NCBI GenBank assembly: GCA_016180815.1
Contig: JACPAN010000014.1
Coordinates: forward strand, 1-64,000
Direction of reading: 5' to 3'
DNA from: Elusimicrobiota bacterium
GTDB taxonomy: Bacteria; Elusimicrobiota; Elusimicrobia; JACQPE01
Length of the DNA stretch: 64,000 nucleotides
The notes beneath the pieces are model-generated. The model searched no databases, was not told the DNA's origin, and was given only the letters and a program-made list of their open reading frames with translations. Positions within the stretch are counted from its first letter, which is position 1, and every line of letters begins with the position of its first letter. The translations under genes were made by a program, and so were the position numbers. This document shows, in pieces, positions 7,800 to 16,117 of the stretch.

Positions 7800-8896
7800 T
7801 TCTTAGCGGCGGTGAGCGCGATCAGGGCGACCCAGCCGATCAAGTCCACCATCAGCCAAGCCAGGAACACGAAATCAAGAAAGATGAAAAACATGGTGGA
7901 GAGCTGCTCGCCTAAATGCGCGTAAATGGAGTCGATGGTTTCCAAGCGCTGCAGGGCTGTTTTCGCCAAACCTTCGCTTTCAAAGGCGCCGAGAATTTCT
8001 CGGTGCACGCTCTTTAAATGCCAATCGGATTCGATTTTGGGATTTTGGATATGAACGATGTGCAGGCTCTCCACCAGGGCGGCCTTGGCTTTGCCGAATT
8101 CCCGTTGTTCGCGGGAAACCTGCTGATAGGCGCTGGGCATGCGCCAGAAATGATAGTAGGGCGGTTGATTCTCCAGGATTCGCTGGGCTCCTTGCAGCGA
8201 GCGTTCCAGAAAAGCGTTGGCGGCCCAGGCGTTGAAATATTGGGCCAGCGCCAGGCGGATGAGTTCCTTGAGCGTTTCCTCTTCTTTTGAGTGGATGAAG
8301 GCGCCGAAGCGGTTGATCAGGATGATCTCTTCATCGTAGTAGCCGATATTTTTCAAATCTTCTTTTTTAAGGGCGTATTCGGAGAGCCTGGCATAGGACG
8401 GTTCCCCGGTCACCACGCCGAAGAGCGTTTTTTTGTTTTTGTTCAAAAACGTTTCCGCGCCCAAGTTTTCGTGAAAAGGCGTCAACGTCAGTAATGGAAA
8501 AATTTCGCGCCCGGACTCGATTCGTCCCGGCCCCGCGGCGCGGGCCCAGCGCCGGGCCTTGGCCAAGACCGTCTCGATTTGGGATTGAAAGAAAACATTC
8601 AGCGCGTAGCGGCCTAAATGAACTTTTTCGCAGGAGACGGCCAGGTCCGAGGCTTCGGCCAAGCTGTCCTGAAAATCAAAGGTCAACTCCAACATCCCGA
8701 CGCCGAAAGGATAGAGATGGCCCGCCAGCGCCGCTGTTCCGATGCGCCGTCCTTCAAAGAGGACTTCCCCCGCGTCCGCGCTGCGCAGGATTTCTTTGCT
8801 GTAGTGTTCGTCGCGCAGATTAAGCTCGAGATCCAGGCCCAAATCAAAAGGGTACAGGTAAGTGACGCGAATGAGAGAAGCGTTGTCTTTGGCCAT
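7796..8896 (-). CDS. Conserved protein of unknown function with C-terminal membrane hairpin
   Basis: This 366-residue protein is not confidently assigned. It has a soluble N-terminal region with mixed alpha/beta character (TYLYPFDLGLDLEL, LYPFGVGMLEL). A conserved-looking core follows, YYDEEIILINRFGAFIHSKEEE, then a long predominantly helical, probably coiled-coil stretch (residues about 210-320, for example ALVESLHIVHIQNPKIESDW). Two closely spaced hydrophobic helices end the protein (MFFIFLDFVFLAWLMVDLIG and WVALIALTAA). The layout (alpha/beta core, coiled coil, C-terminal anchor) recalls the RMD1/DUF155 family, but that is a weak suggestion. It starts 1 nt after the stop of the upstream lipoprotein gene, so the two are probably coexpressed. 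Confidence 0.6.
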   Translation of the reverse strand: MAKDNASLIRVTYLYPFDLGLDLELNLRDEHYSKEILRSADAGEVLFEGRRIGTAALAGHLYPFGVGMLELTFDFQDSLAEASDLAVSCEKVHLGRYALNVFFQSQIETVLAKARRWARAAGPGRIESGREIFPLLTLTPFHENLGAETFLNKNKKTLFGVVTGEPSYARLSEYALKKEDLKNIGYYDEEIILINRFGAFIHSKEEETLKELIRLALAQYFNAWAANAFLERSLQGAQRILENQPPYYHFWRMPSAYQQVSREQREFGKAKAALVESLHIVHIQNPKIESDWHLKSVHREILGAFESEGLAKTALQRLETIDSIYAHLGEQLSTMFFIFLDFVFLAWLMVDLIGWVALIALTAAKN

Positions 8897-8897
8897 T

Positions 8898-9683
8898 TCA
8901 AACCTCTGGCTTTAATGTTCCGTTATCCCAAAGCAGCAGCCGGAAATCGCCGCTTTTTCCTTTTTGTTGGGCCAAGACCGCGGCTTGATTCGGTCCGATG
9001 AGCGTGATGGCCGCGGGTTCCCATTCGCGCGAGGACCAAAGATGTTGTTGAGTCCGGCCGCCTGTGACGGCCCCGGCGGCGACAAAATAGTCTTCACCGG
9101 CGCGCAGCAGAATTAAGGATGAGCCCCACCCGCAGGCAAAGGCCAAGCCGGCCGCGTCTTCGGCGGAACCGAGCAATTGAAGGCCGCGCTCCCGTTTAGC
9201 CATGGGCACGATGTCGCCGTTGGGCAGAAGAGCGTTCGCCGAAGCCACGCCTTTGTCCGTCAACCAAAGCAAAAGCCCGTCCCAACACATCAGGCTGCCG
9301 GGTTTGCGATCGGCGCCGGAACGAAGCCGTTGAGGAGCCCGCCGGTCGTCGAGGTCCCAAAGGTAGAGATCGCCGTCGTTGGTTTCAATAATCAGGCGCC
9401 GCCGGCCCACGGCCACGACCTGAATCGCGCCGCCGCGGCGAAAATTAAGGGGTTCCAGGCGTCCGTCCGTCTCCAAGCGCAGGAGTCCCGGGCTTTGCCA
9501 GTCCGCCACATAGAAATGTTCGCCGTCATAGGCAATGCTGGAGGGATCGCGCAGCACATGCGCCGGGGGCTGGGGCAAGGCCGGGGTTCGCTGCTGCTGC
9601 GTCCGCCGGCAGGATAACGAGGATAACGCCGTCAGCGCAATCAGGACAAGCGCCGCGCCGGGTTTGTTCATGTTGCCGCTCAT
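8898..9683 (-). CDS. Predicted lipoprotein, NHL/beta-propeller-like
   Basis: This 261-residue secreted protein starts with a lipoprotein signal (LIALTALSSLSC, lipobox Cys near residue 25). The mature part shows short repeated beta motifs typical of propeller blades, such as SSIAYDGEHFYVADWQSPGL, RRRLIIETNDGDLYLWDLD and DGLLLWLTDKGVASANALL. No catalytic motif is visible. Its start overlaps the stop of the upstream barrel-LysM gene by 4 nt, and the coiled-coil membrane protein follows 1 nt after its stop. This makes a tight three-gene envelope cluster. A second propeller-type lipoprotein is encoded at 48075-49277. Function unknown. Confidence 0.65.
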   Translation of the reverse strand: MSGNMNKPGAALVLIALTALSSLSCRRTQQQRTPALPQPPAHVLRDPSSIAYDGEHFYVADWQSPGLLRLETDGRLEPLNFRRGGAIQVVAVGRRRLIIETNDGDLYLWDLDDRRAPQRLRSGADRKPGSLMCWDGLLLWLTDKGVASANALLPNGDIVPMAKRERGLQLLGSAEDAAGLAFACGWGSSLILLRAGEDYFVAAGAVTGGRTQQHLWSSREWEPAAITLIGPNQAAVLAQQKGKSGDFRLLLWDNGTLKPEV

Positions 9684-10996
9684 TGCGGTTTAGGGATGAC
9701 CAGCGTCGCGCCCACCTTGGGGAGCCCGCGGATGATTTTATCGGGGTTCGATTTGTAAATCAATTCCCAGAAACCCGGATCGCCGTAATAATCCGTCGCG
9801 ATTTGCCGCAGCGTATCGCCTTCTTTGACGCGATGATGTTTGGGCCATTCCTCAACGATGAGTTTGGGTTTCGGTTTTTTCTCTTCCTCGGCGCGCTCCG
9901 CTTGCGCTTTTTTGAGCTCGTCCCACGCCAGTTCCTCCCGGCGCCGTTTTTCCAGCGCCATGATTTCTTCTTTGATGATTTTAAGGTCGAGCTCCGTCTC
10001 CGCGAGGTCTTTTTTGGTGTGGTGGCGTTTTTCTTCAAGGGTTTCAATGTCCAACGCCAATTTTTGGGACGATTCAGCCGCCCGTCCGGTGAATAATTCA
10101 TAGTAGCGCCGGCCGCCGAACGCCCAGCCCAACGACAGCATGAGCGAGCCTTCGCGCCGGTGCAGGCCTTGATAGGGCACATGAAGGCCCAGGTCCACGG
10201 TCAAGGGCAAAAGATTGAAGCCGAACCCCAAGGCCACGGTTCTCAGCAGCCCCAGCCGCGCGCCGCGTCCGGCGCGGATTTGGGCCAAGCCGTGGAACAG
10301 GTCGAATTCAACGGCCGGGTAGAACGTGTTAAGCCCGGACCGGGCCCGAAAATCCGTCATCAGGGCCAAGGGGCCGAAGCGCTTGAGCGCCCCGATGCTC
10401 AAAATCGGGGTGTCGGAGTCGATATTTTTGGAATCAAGGCCGATGATGCTTGCGCCGAGAACGGTTTTTGATTTTGTGAACGCCACGAGAACCCCGGCGT
10501 CCAGGCCCACGCCGACTTTGCTTTTGAAACTTTGTTCGGGGGCGTCGCGGGTCCTCAAGGAGAGGGTCCGCACATTGACGCCCCAGGCGAACCGGTGCTG
10601 CCCGCGGGGAATACCGGGGAAACCGCGTTCTTCCTGGGACCAGGATAGATAAAAGCGATCGAGCTGTTTCGTGGCGGAGCGCGTTCCTTGCCAGCCGCCC
10701 GCCGGCGCCACGCCCGTTCCTAGGGGCCGCATATAGTTGAAATGGTAATTGGCGATGGGCAGGCTGTAGTGGTGGCCGTACCCCCAATAAACGCTCGGAG
10801 CTTCGATATTGACCAGCCCGGCCGGGTTTAAAAATTGTGCTTGATAGCCGTCGGGAAGGGCGACGGAGGCGCCGCCTAAAGCCCCGGTGCGCCCGCCCGC
10901 GATCAAATCGTCGAATTCAAGGCTGTGGCCGGCCGGCGGGAAAACGCAAGCAATCCAGAAAAAAATAAAAAATTTTGACGCTCTGCTCCCCCGCAT
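9680..10996 (-). CDS. PorV/UPF0164-like outer-membrane beta-barrel with coiled coil and C-terminal LysM
   Basis: The start is ATG at 10996, 4 nt after the upstream stop, giving MRGSRASKFFIFFWIACVFP and a signal peptide; a longer open frame upstream runs antisense to the next gene and is not used. Residues about 28-290 look like a PorV/UPF0164-type barrel: FDDLIAGGRTGALGGASVAL then QAQFLNPAGL, as in the family's NPAGL motif. A charged coiled coil follows (residues about 310-385, rich in E, K and R). A LysM domain ends the protein (HHRVKEGDTLRQIATDYYGD... to GATLVIPK). The architecture suggests an outer-membrane protein tethered to peptidoglycan. It heads a cluster with a lipoprotein and a coiled-coil membrane protein. 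Confidence 0.72.
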   Translation of the reverse strand: MRGSRASKFFIFFWIACVFPPAGHSLEFDDLIAGGRTGALGGASVALPDGYQAQFLNPAGLVNIEAPSVYWGYGHHYSLPIANYHFNYMRPLGTGVAPAGGWQGTRSATKQLDRFYLSWSQEERGFPGIPRGQHRFAWGVNVRTLSLRTRDAPEQSFKSKVGVGLDAGVLVAFTKSKTVLGASIIGLDSKNIDSDTPILSIGALKRFGPLALMTDFRARSGLNTFYPAVEFDLFHGLAQIRAGRGARLGLLRTVALGFGFNLLPLTVDLGLHVPYQGLHRREGSLMLSLGWAFGGRRYYELFTGRAAESSQKLALDIETLEEKRHHTKKDLAETELDLKIIKEEIMALEKRRREELAWDELKKAQAERAEEEKKPKPKLIVEEWPKHHRVKEGDTLRQIATDYYGDPGFWELIYKSNPDKIIRGLPKVGATLVIPKPQ

Positions 10997-11000
10997 CGAA

Positions 11001-11969
11001 TTATTGTAGGTTTTCTTCGAAGAACTTGGCGACTTTGTTTTTGATCCAGCCGATATACACGATGGCGCTGACATGACCGGCGGGGATGTGCGTGATTTGG
11101 GCGTGGGGGATGGCTTCATCCAACGCCCGCCGCGCCGGGCGCGGGATAACGCCATCCCAAATCGCGTGAATGAGCAAAATGGGCCGGCCCTTCCAGATGC
11201 CACCGGGGTTTTTCCGGGCGGTTAAGCCGTTTAAATCAAAATCCTCCAGCAGCCCGGCCAATGTCGAGCGCGTGGCGCCTAATTTTTTGGCGACGCGCCG
11301 GGTTTCATCGCCTTCGGTTAAAATCGAGGCGGGGTCGGAGCCTGCCAACAAAAAAGCCCCGGCTTGCAGGCGTTCGTCCCTGCTCATGGCGACCGAGCCC
11401 ACGATGCCGCCTAAGCTGGTTCCCAAAATGCCGAATTTTTTCGGTTTCCATCGGCCATCGCCCGCGCCGGCTCCGCCGAGGGCAAGGCCTTGTTGAAGCG
11501 CGGTGATCAGGGTTTGGATGTCTTTTAACGATTGCTTGAAGTTGTTGGCGAGGCGTTCGGGATTTCTGTCCAAAAAAAGTTTGCCGCTGGGCAGGCTCAG
11601 GAAATACCGGCGGTTGAATTGTTGGGGCAAAATCAAAATACCCGCGGCCAAGCCCCGGCGCGTGAGCGCAGCCGCGAACCGGTTTTCGATCCAAAGATCG
11701 GAGCCTCCTAAAATGGGCAGCACAATGACGAACGGGGTGTCGGCGTTAAACTTGCGGGGAAGGTGAAGGTAGACCCACAGATGTTCGGCCGCCGGATTGT
11801 CGGCCGTATCGATCAAGAGATCGCGTTGAGGCAAAATCAGGCAGGCCGTGCGCGAGGAGGCGTCGAGCCAGTGAATTGTTGCGCCGCCGGAAGAATCGGC
11901 GGGGTTGCCGAAAATCGAAACCGGAGTCACAATGACGGCGGCCCACAGCAGCAAGCGCCCAGCGTTCAT
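11001..11969 (-). CDS. Secreted alpha/beta-hydrolase
   Basis: This 322-residue protein has an N-terminal signal peptide (MNAGRLLLWAAVIVTPVSIFG) and an alpha/beta-hydrolase body. The nucleophile elbow is GTSLGG (G-x-S-x-G) near residue 190. The acid region is HAIWDGVIP and the catalytic His is probably in PAGHVSA near the C-terminus. The strand order is consistent with esterase or dienelactone-hydrolase-like enzymes acting in the periplasm. Substrate cannot be predicted. The stop lies 4 nt before the barrel-LysM gene and its start overlaps the purN stop, so it is part of a long minus-strand transcript. Confidence 0.75.
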   Translation of the reverse strand: MNAGRLLLWAAVIVTPVSIFGNPADSSGGATIHWLDASSRTACLILPQRDLLIDTADNPAAEHLWVYLHLPRKFNADTPFVIVLPILGGSDLWIENRFAAALTRRGLAAGILILPQQFNRRYFLSLPSGKLFLDRNPERLANNFKQSLKDIQTLITALQQGLALGGAGAGDGRWKPKKFGILGTSLGGIVGSVAMSRDERLQAGAFLLAGSDPASILTEGDETRRVAKKLGATRSTLAGLLEDFDLNGLTARKNPGGIWKGRPILLIHAIWDGVIPRPARRALDEAIPHAQITHIPAGHVSAIVYIGWIKNKVAKFFEENLQ

Positions 11970-12619
11970 ACGGACGCGGGGAATCCGTTTTGGCGCAGTT
12001 TGTTCAGGTATTCGGCCAAGGCCTTGGGGTAGACGCGATGCTCCAATTCATGGATTTTCGTTTCGAGCCGTTGGGGGGTTTCGCCGCTGGCGACGCTGAT
12101 GCGCTCCTGCCAGAGGACGGGGCCGTGATCGTACTCCTTGTCCACGATATGAATCGTCACCCCTGTTTGTGTTTCACCGGCGTTGATCACGGCTTCATGC
12201 ACCCGGCGCCCGTACATGCCCGGTCCGCCGAAACGCGGCAGAAGCGCGGGGTGAATATTCAAAATACGCGAGGGGTAAGCGGCCAGCATCCCCGGCCCTA
12301 TTTTTCTTAAAAATCCGGCCAAACACACCACATGAACGCCGCAATGCCTGAGGCGCTCGGTCATGGCGTTCGTCCATTCATCGGTATTTGGAAATTGTTT
12401 GGGCTCCAGAGTGAAGGCCGGGATCGCGAGACCTTTGGCGCGGTCGAGAGCCCCGCACAATCGATCCGTGATCAGGCACGTGATCCGCGCGCCGGGGATT
12501 TCTCCCGAGCGGCAGGCCTCGGCCAAGCGCTGGAAATTCGTGCCTTGCCCGGAGCAACAAACGCCTAAACGAAATTCGGGGTTTGATGGCGCTAAATCGT
12601 GTTTGTGGCCCGGGAGCAA
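11966..12619 (-). CDS. purN: Phosphoribosylglycinamide formyltransferase (GART)
   Basis: The enzyme transfers a formyl group from 10-formyl-THF to GAR in de novo purine synthesis. The 217-residue sequence has the N-terminal CSGQGTNFQRL (GAR-binding SGxGxN loop), then VCLAGFLRKIG. The active-site block NIHPALLPRFGG carries the catalytic Asn and His, and VDKEYDHGPVLWQ the catalytic Asp. The segment MYGRRVHEAVINAGETQTG resembles the plant/Bacteroidetes-type PurN variant, not the E. coli form. It overlaps the downstream hydrolase by 4 nt and lies 1 nt after the gltA stop. No other pur biosynthesis gene is in the window. Confidence 0.93.
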   Translation of the reverse strand: MLPGHKHDLAPSNPEFRLGVCCSGQGTNFQRLAEACRSGEIPGARITCLITDRLCGALDRAKGLAIPAFTLEPKQFPNTDEWTNAMTERLRHCGVHVVCLAGFLRKIGPGMLAAYPSRILNIHPALLPRFGGPGMYGRRVHEAVINAGETQTGVTIHIVDKEYDHGPVLWQERISVASGETPQRLETKIHELEHRVYPKALAEYLNKLRQNGFPASV

Positions 12620-12620
12620 A

Positions 12621-13910
12621 TTATTTGCGCTTGCCCAGGGGGATATAGGTTGTGAGCGTTGGCCCGGTGTAAATTTGCCGGGGCCGCCCGATTTTCATTT
12701 CCGGGTCATCGCGCATTTCCCTCCAATGGGCGATCCACCCGGGCAGGCGCCCCAAGGCGAACATGACGGTGAACATATTGGTCGGAATGCCCATGGCATG
12801 GTAAATGATGCCCGAATAGAAATCGACGTTCGGGTAAAGCTTGCGTTCGATGAAATAAGGGTCGCTTAACGCGGCCTCTTCGAGTTCGCGGGCGATGTCC
12901 AAGAGCGCGTTGTCGATGTTGAGTTTTTCCAAGAGTTCCCGGCAGACGGATTTGATGATTTTGGCGCGAGGGTCGTAATTTTTATACACCCGGTGGCCGA
13001 AGCCCATCAAGCGGATTTTTGTTTTTTTGTCTTTGACCTGGGCGATGTATTTTTTGACGCCGCCGCCGTCCTGGCGGATGAGCTCGAGCATCTCCATGAC
13101 TTCCGCGTTGGCGCCGCCATGAAGCCGGCCCCAGAGCGCGCACACGCCGGCGGCGATGGAAGCGAATAAATTGGCGTGTGATGAGCCCACCAGCCGGACC
13201 GTGGAGGTCGAGCAGTTTTGTTCGTGGTCCGCGTGAAGGATGAGCAGCACGTTGAGCGCCCGTTCCACTACCGGATCGGCCGTATACGGTTCCGCGGGCA
13301 CGGCAAACATCATGTGAATAAAATCAGCGGCGTACGAGAGGTGATTTTGCGGGTAAACGAAAGGCTGGCCGATGGATTTTTTATACGAATAAGCGGCGAT
13401 GGTGGGCACTTTGGCGATCAGGCGCGCGATGGTCAAGTCCAGGCCGTCTTGGCCCTTGGGGTTCAGTGATTCCGGGTAGTAGGACGACAGCGAGCAGACC
13501 ATCGCGGATAAAATGGCCATGGGGTGCGCGGTTAGGGCGTAATTGGAAAAAAAGTTTTTCATGTCTTCGTGAAGCATGGTGTGGCGGACGATCAGCGTGG
13601 TGAACGTGTCCAGTTCTGTTTTATTGGGCAGCCGGCCGTAAATCAGCAGGTAGGCGGTTTCAATAAAGCTTGATTTTTCCGCCAATTCTTCGATGGGGAT
13701 GCCCCGGTAGCGCAGGATGCCTTTCTCGCCGTCGATAAAAGTGACGGCGCTGGTGCAGGCGCCGGTGTTGGCGAACGCCGGGTCCAAGGTGATTAATCCG
13801 GTTTCATCCCTTAGGCGGGTGATATCCAGGCCCAATTCTCCCTCCGTGCCTTTAATGAGGGGCACTGTGGCCGTTTTTCCGTTGAAACGAATTTCAGCTG
13901 ATTGAGGCAT
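12621..13910 (-). CDS. gltA: Citrate synthase
   Basis: Condenses acetyl-CoA and oxaloacetate to citrate (TCA cycle). I take the ATG at 13910 (MPQSAEIRFNGKTATVPLIK), giving 429 residues, the usual length of hexameric bacterial GltA; a longer open frame upstream has no homology. Key motifs are the N-terminal GACTSAVTFIDGEKGILRYR, the active-site His in HADHEQNCSTSTVRLVGSS, the second His in GRLHGGANAEV, and GFGHRVYKNYDPRA with the third catalytic segment. The C-terminus has PNVDFYSGIIYHAMGIP and RPRQIYTGP. An inverted repeat (13927-13946) lies just upstream and may be regulatory. Confidence 0.95.
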   Translation of the reverse strand: MPQSAEIRFNGKTATVPLIKGTEGELGLDITRLRDETGLITLDPAFANTGACTSAVTFIDGEKGILRYRGIPIEELAEKSSFIETAYLLIYGRLPNKTELDTFTTLIVRHTMLHEDMKNFFSNYALTAHPMAILSAMVCSLSSYYPESLNPKGQDGLDLTIARLIAKVPTIAAYSYKKSIGQPFVYPQNHLSYAADFIHMMFAVPAEPYTADPVVERALNVLLILHADHEQNCSTSTVRLVGSSHANLFASIAAGVCALWGRLHGGANAEVMEMLELIRQDGGGVKKYIAQVKDKKTKIRLMGFGHRVYKNYDPRAKIIKSVCRELLEKLNIDNALLDIARELEEAALSDPYFIERKLYPNVDFYSGIIYHAMGIPTNMFTVMFALGRLPGWIAHWREMRDDPEMKIGRPRQIYTGPTLTTYIPLGKRK

Positions 13911-13926
13911 TCTCAATATCAGGATA

Positions 13927-13946
13927 CCAGGATCAAGAAGTCCTGG
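13927..13946. repeat. Short inverted repeat upstream of gltA
   Basis: CCAGGA and TCCTGG form a perfect 6-bp inverted repeat with an 8-nt spacer, 17 bp upstream of the gltA start on the minus strand and 11 bp past the DoxX gene stop. There is no adjacent T tract, so it is not a typical intrinsic terminator. It could be an operator or a leader hairpin; this is inference from position only. Confidence 0.4.
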
Positions 13947-13956
13947 CAAGTGGCGG

Positions 13957-14442
13957 CTATGTTTTGCGCTCTCCCCGTTTGTTCCGGCATAATAGATGAT
14001 CGAGCGAGGGTTTCCCGGCGCCGCCGGCAACCAAGCTTAGGCAGGCCCCCAGCAGCGCCAGTGGATATTCAATGCCGTGGCCCCGGCCGGAGAAGCTGAA
14101 CCAATTCAGAAAAAAACCCCAAGGCCAATGCACTTTCAGCATGGCCACCAGCATGACGACGGCTAAGAAGAAGGCCGCAATCCTGGTCCCCAGGCCCACA
14201 AGAAGCATCAAGGAACCGACAAATTCAGCCAGCATGGCCGACAACGCCAACACCGAAGGAAAGCCGAGATGTTCCTTGAAATTAATCATGGTTTGGGCGA
14301 ACCCGGCGCCGTCGAACCAGCCGAATAGTTTTTGGCTTCCGTGGGCGAAAAAAATAGCGGCCAGGGTCAAGCGAAGGGGGAAAAAAGCGTATGGGCCGAG
14401 AGATTCAAGGCGTTCCGTATTGAATATTTTTCTGCCTATCAT
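13957..14442 (-). CDS. DoxX-family membrane protein
   Basis: This 161-residue inner-membrane protein has four hydrophobic helices. The DoxX hallmark lies in the first helix region (FPLRLTLAAIFFAHGSQKLF) with a following GWFDG. Later helices include LSAMLAEFVGSLMLLVGLG and IAAFFLAVVMLVAMLKVHWP. The family is broadly associated with redox or quinone-linked membrane proteins, but specific roles are mostly unknown. It is the first gene of the minus-strand run and is divergent from the LysM gene at 14525, with an AT-rich 82-bp gap between. Confidence 0.85.
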   Translation of the reverse strand: MIGRKIFNTERLESLGPYAFFPLRLTLAAIFFAHGSQKLFGWFDGAGFAQTMINFKEHLGFPSVLALSAMLAEFVGSLMLLVGLGTRIAAFFLAVVMLVAMLKVHWPWGFFLNWFSFSGRGHGIEYPLALLGACLSLVAGGAGKPSLDHLLCRNKRGERKT

Positions 14443-14524
14443 TTGTTACCTTTTATCTTCTTTTATCATAATTTGTTTAATCATCAATATGTTCAGCTCA
14501 ACAACGAACGGCGGTTTATATTTA
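14443..14524. promoter_or_regulatory. AT-rich divergent intergenic region, probable promoters
   Basis: This 82-bp gap separates the divergent DoxX and LysM genes and is markedly AT-rich compared with its surroundings. It has -10-like hexamers in both directions (TATGAT on the minus strand, CATAAT on the plus strand). No well-spaced consensus -35 box is visible, so promoter positions cannot be fixed from sequence alone. Confidence 0.35.
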
Positions 14525-15097
14525 ATGAGCCGGCTGACGTTCATCATTATTCTTCTTCTTTTTACCATCGTTGGGTATGTCGCTTATCTGGCCAAGCTGG
14601 CCCTTGAGGAAAGCAAGAAGAGCCGCCATCAATTTCAGGAATTAGCCGTGCGTTTGGCCGAAGAATCGAACAAAGAGGCGGCGCTGACCATGGATCCGAT
14701 TTTTTTGGAATTTACCAGAAAAAAGCAGGCGGCGCTGGAGAAACAAAGCCTGGAAAAAGTGGACAATCCCGAGTCCTATCGCGCCGCCCTTTCGTTGATG
14801 ACCGAGGCGCGTCTTCGTCTGGCCGAAGCCCAGCCGTCCCCGCGCGAAGCGTCCCAGGCCATGCTTTATTTGCTCGGCGCCGAACATTTGCTGGAGCCCT
14901 CCCCGCACGGCGTCCGAGTTCAAACCGGAGCTTCGCTGAAAACATACAAAGTGGGGCGCGGGGAGACGCTCTGGGGTATTTCGAAAAAGCTTTATCAAAC
15001 CCCCTGGCGATGGCATGATATTTGGAAAGTCAATTCGGCGAAAATTCCCGTCTATAAAAAAATGCCGGCCGGCACTGTTTTGAAGCTTCCCGGCTGA
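14525..15097 (+). CDS. Membrane-anchored LysM-domain protein
   Basis: This protein of about 190 residues has an N-terminal membrane anchor (LTFIIILLLFTIVGYVAYL), a helical probably coiled middle region (AKLALEESKKSRHQFQELA, later AALSLMTEARLRLAEAQ) and a C-terminal LysM domain starting YKVGRGETLWGISKKLYQTP and ending KMPAGTVLKLPG. LysM domains bind peptidoglycan GlcNAc-MurNAc. I chose the ATG at 14525; an ATG at 14489 adds 12 residues (MFSSTTNGGLYL) and neither has a strong ribosome-binding site. The LysM WRWHDIWKVNSAKIP segment resembles that of the barrel-LysM protein at 9680. It precedes ispE, with 18 nt between. Confidence 0.75.
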   Translation: MSRLTFIIILLLFTIVGYVAYLAKLALEESKKSRHQFQELAVRLAEESNKEAALTMDPIFLEFTRKKQAALEKQSLEKVDNPESYRAALSLMTEARLRLAEAQPSPREASQAMLYLLGAEHLLEPSPHGVRVQTGASLKTYKVGRGETLWGISKKLYQTPWRWHDIWKVNSAKIPVYKKMPAGTVLKLPG

Positions 15098-15115
15098 GTG
15101 TTTTATTGAGCATTC

Positions 15116-16108
15116 GTGCTTATTTTATCTCCCGCTAAAATCAATCTGTATTTGTCCGTCGGCCCCAAGCGCAAAGACGGTTTTCATGAAATTCGCACAT
15201 TAATGGCGCGGTTGGCTTTAGCGGATGAGTTGAGAATCGAAACGTTGCCCGGGCGCGCCCGGCCCATGGGGTTTCAAGAGGGCTCGTTGGAACTGGTCCT
15301 GCGTTTTGATCGCCGGTATCCGCAGCCTTGCCGTCAAGCGTTGTCGGAAAATCCTGAGGATAATTTGGCGCTCCGGGCGTACCGCTTATTATCCGGGCGT
15401 TTTCCCAAGATGGCCTCCCGGCGCGCGCGCCTGACGCTTGTTAAACGCGTTCCGTCGGGAGCGGGGTTGGGGGGCGGCTCATCCAACGCCGCCGCCGCCT
15501 TGATCGGGCTGGCAAAATTTTTCGCTTTGGACATTGGACGTGATGAGTTGATGCGGCTCGCCGCGTCGCTGGGGAGCGATGTGTCGTTTTTTATCGCTTC
15601 ATCGCCCGAATTTTCTCCCAGGCCGGGTTCTTTATGGTGGGCGAGCGGACGCGGGGAGCGCTTGCGGGCGGTGCCGGGGCGCGGCGTGTGGCCGGTTCTC
15701 GTCATTTACCCGGGCTTCGCCATGGCCACTGCGCAAGCCTACCAGGCGCTTGATGAGGCCGGCCATCATGCGACATTGACAAAATCGGGCATACTTCCTA
15801 GACTTCTGCGTCAGTTGAATGAAACCTGGCCGTTCGATGCGCCGGAAACTGACGCTGCCTCTGGGAGGGGGAGCAATCAAATCGGTTTTAATAGTTTTGA
15901 GCAAGTCGTTGCTCCAGAGGATTCGTTGTTGAATAAATTGAAAAAAGACCTGATGAATTTTGGCGCCCGCGCCGCCGCCTTATCGGGCAGCGGTTCATGT
16001 CTTTGGGCTTTGGGCGTTTCCTCGGCGGACACGCGGCGGTTGGCGCGAGCGGTGCAAGAAAAATACGCCGGAATCAATTTGGCATACTATTTATCAGTCA
16101 TCTGTTAG
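15116..16108 (+). CDS. ispE: 4-diphosphocytidyl-2-C-methyl-D-erythritol kinase
   Basis: A GHMP-family kinase that phosphorylates CDP-ME in the non-mevalonate (MEP) isoprenoid pathway. It opens with the family start SPAKINLYLSVGPKRKDGFH (substrate and catalytic Lys-Asn region). The ATP-binding motif PSGAGLGGGSSNAAAAL is near residue 115, and motif 3 ALSGSGSCLWALG is near residue 290. At 330 residues it is longer than the usual 280-300. The start is a GTG at 15116. Its position directly upstream of spoVG-glmU-prs-ctc-pth matches the gene order of Bacillus and relatives. Confidence 0.93.
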   Translation: MLILSPAKINLYLSVGPKRKDGFHEIRTLMARLALADELRIETLPGRARPMGFQEGSLELVLRFDRRYPQPCRQALSENPEDNLALRAYRLLSGRFPKMASRRARLTLVKRVPSGAGLGGGSSNAAAALIGLAKFFALDIGRDELMRLAASLGSDVSFFIASSPEFSPRPGSLWWASGRGERLRAVPGRGVWPVLVIYPGFAMATAQAYQALDEAGHHATLTKSGILPRLLRQLNETWPFDAPETDAASGRGSNQIGFNSFEQVVAPEDSLLNKLKKDLMNFGARAAALSGSGSCLWALGVSSADTRRLARAVQEKYAGINLAYYLSVIC

Positions 16109-16117
16109 GAGGACTCT

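Noticed and set aside
10997-11203. Longer N-terminus for the barrel-LysM gene
   Set aside because: It lies antisense-like within the neighbouring hydrolase gene and would place the signal peptide internally.
13911-14030. Extended gltA frame beginning 40 codons upstream
   Set aside because: The extra residues have no homology to citrate synthase and the ATG at 13910 gives the usual length.
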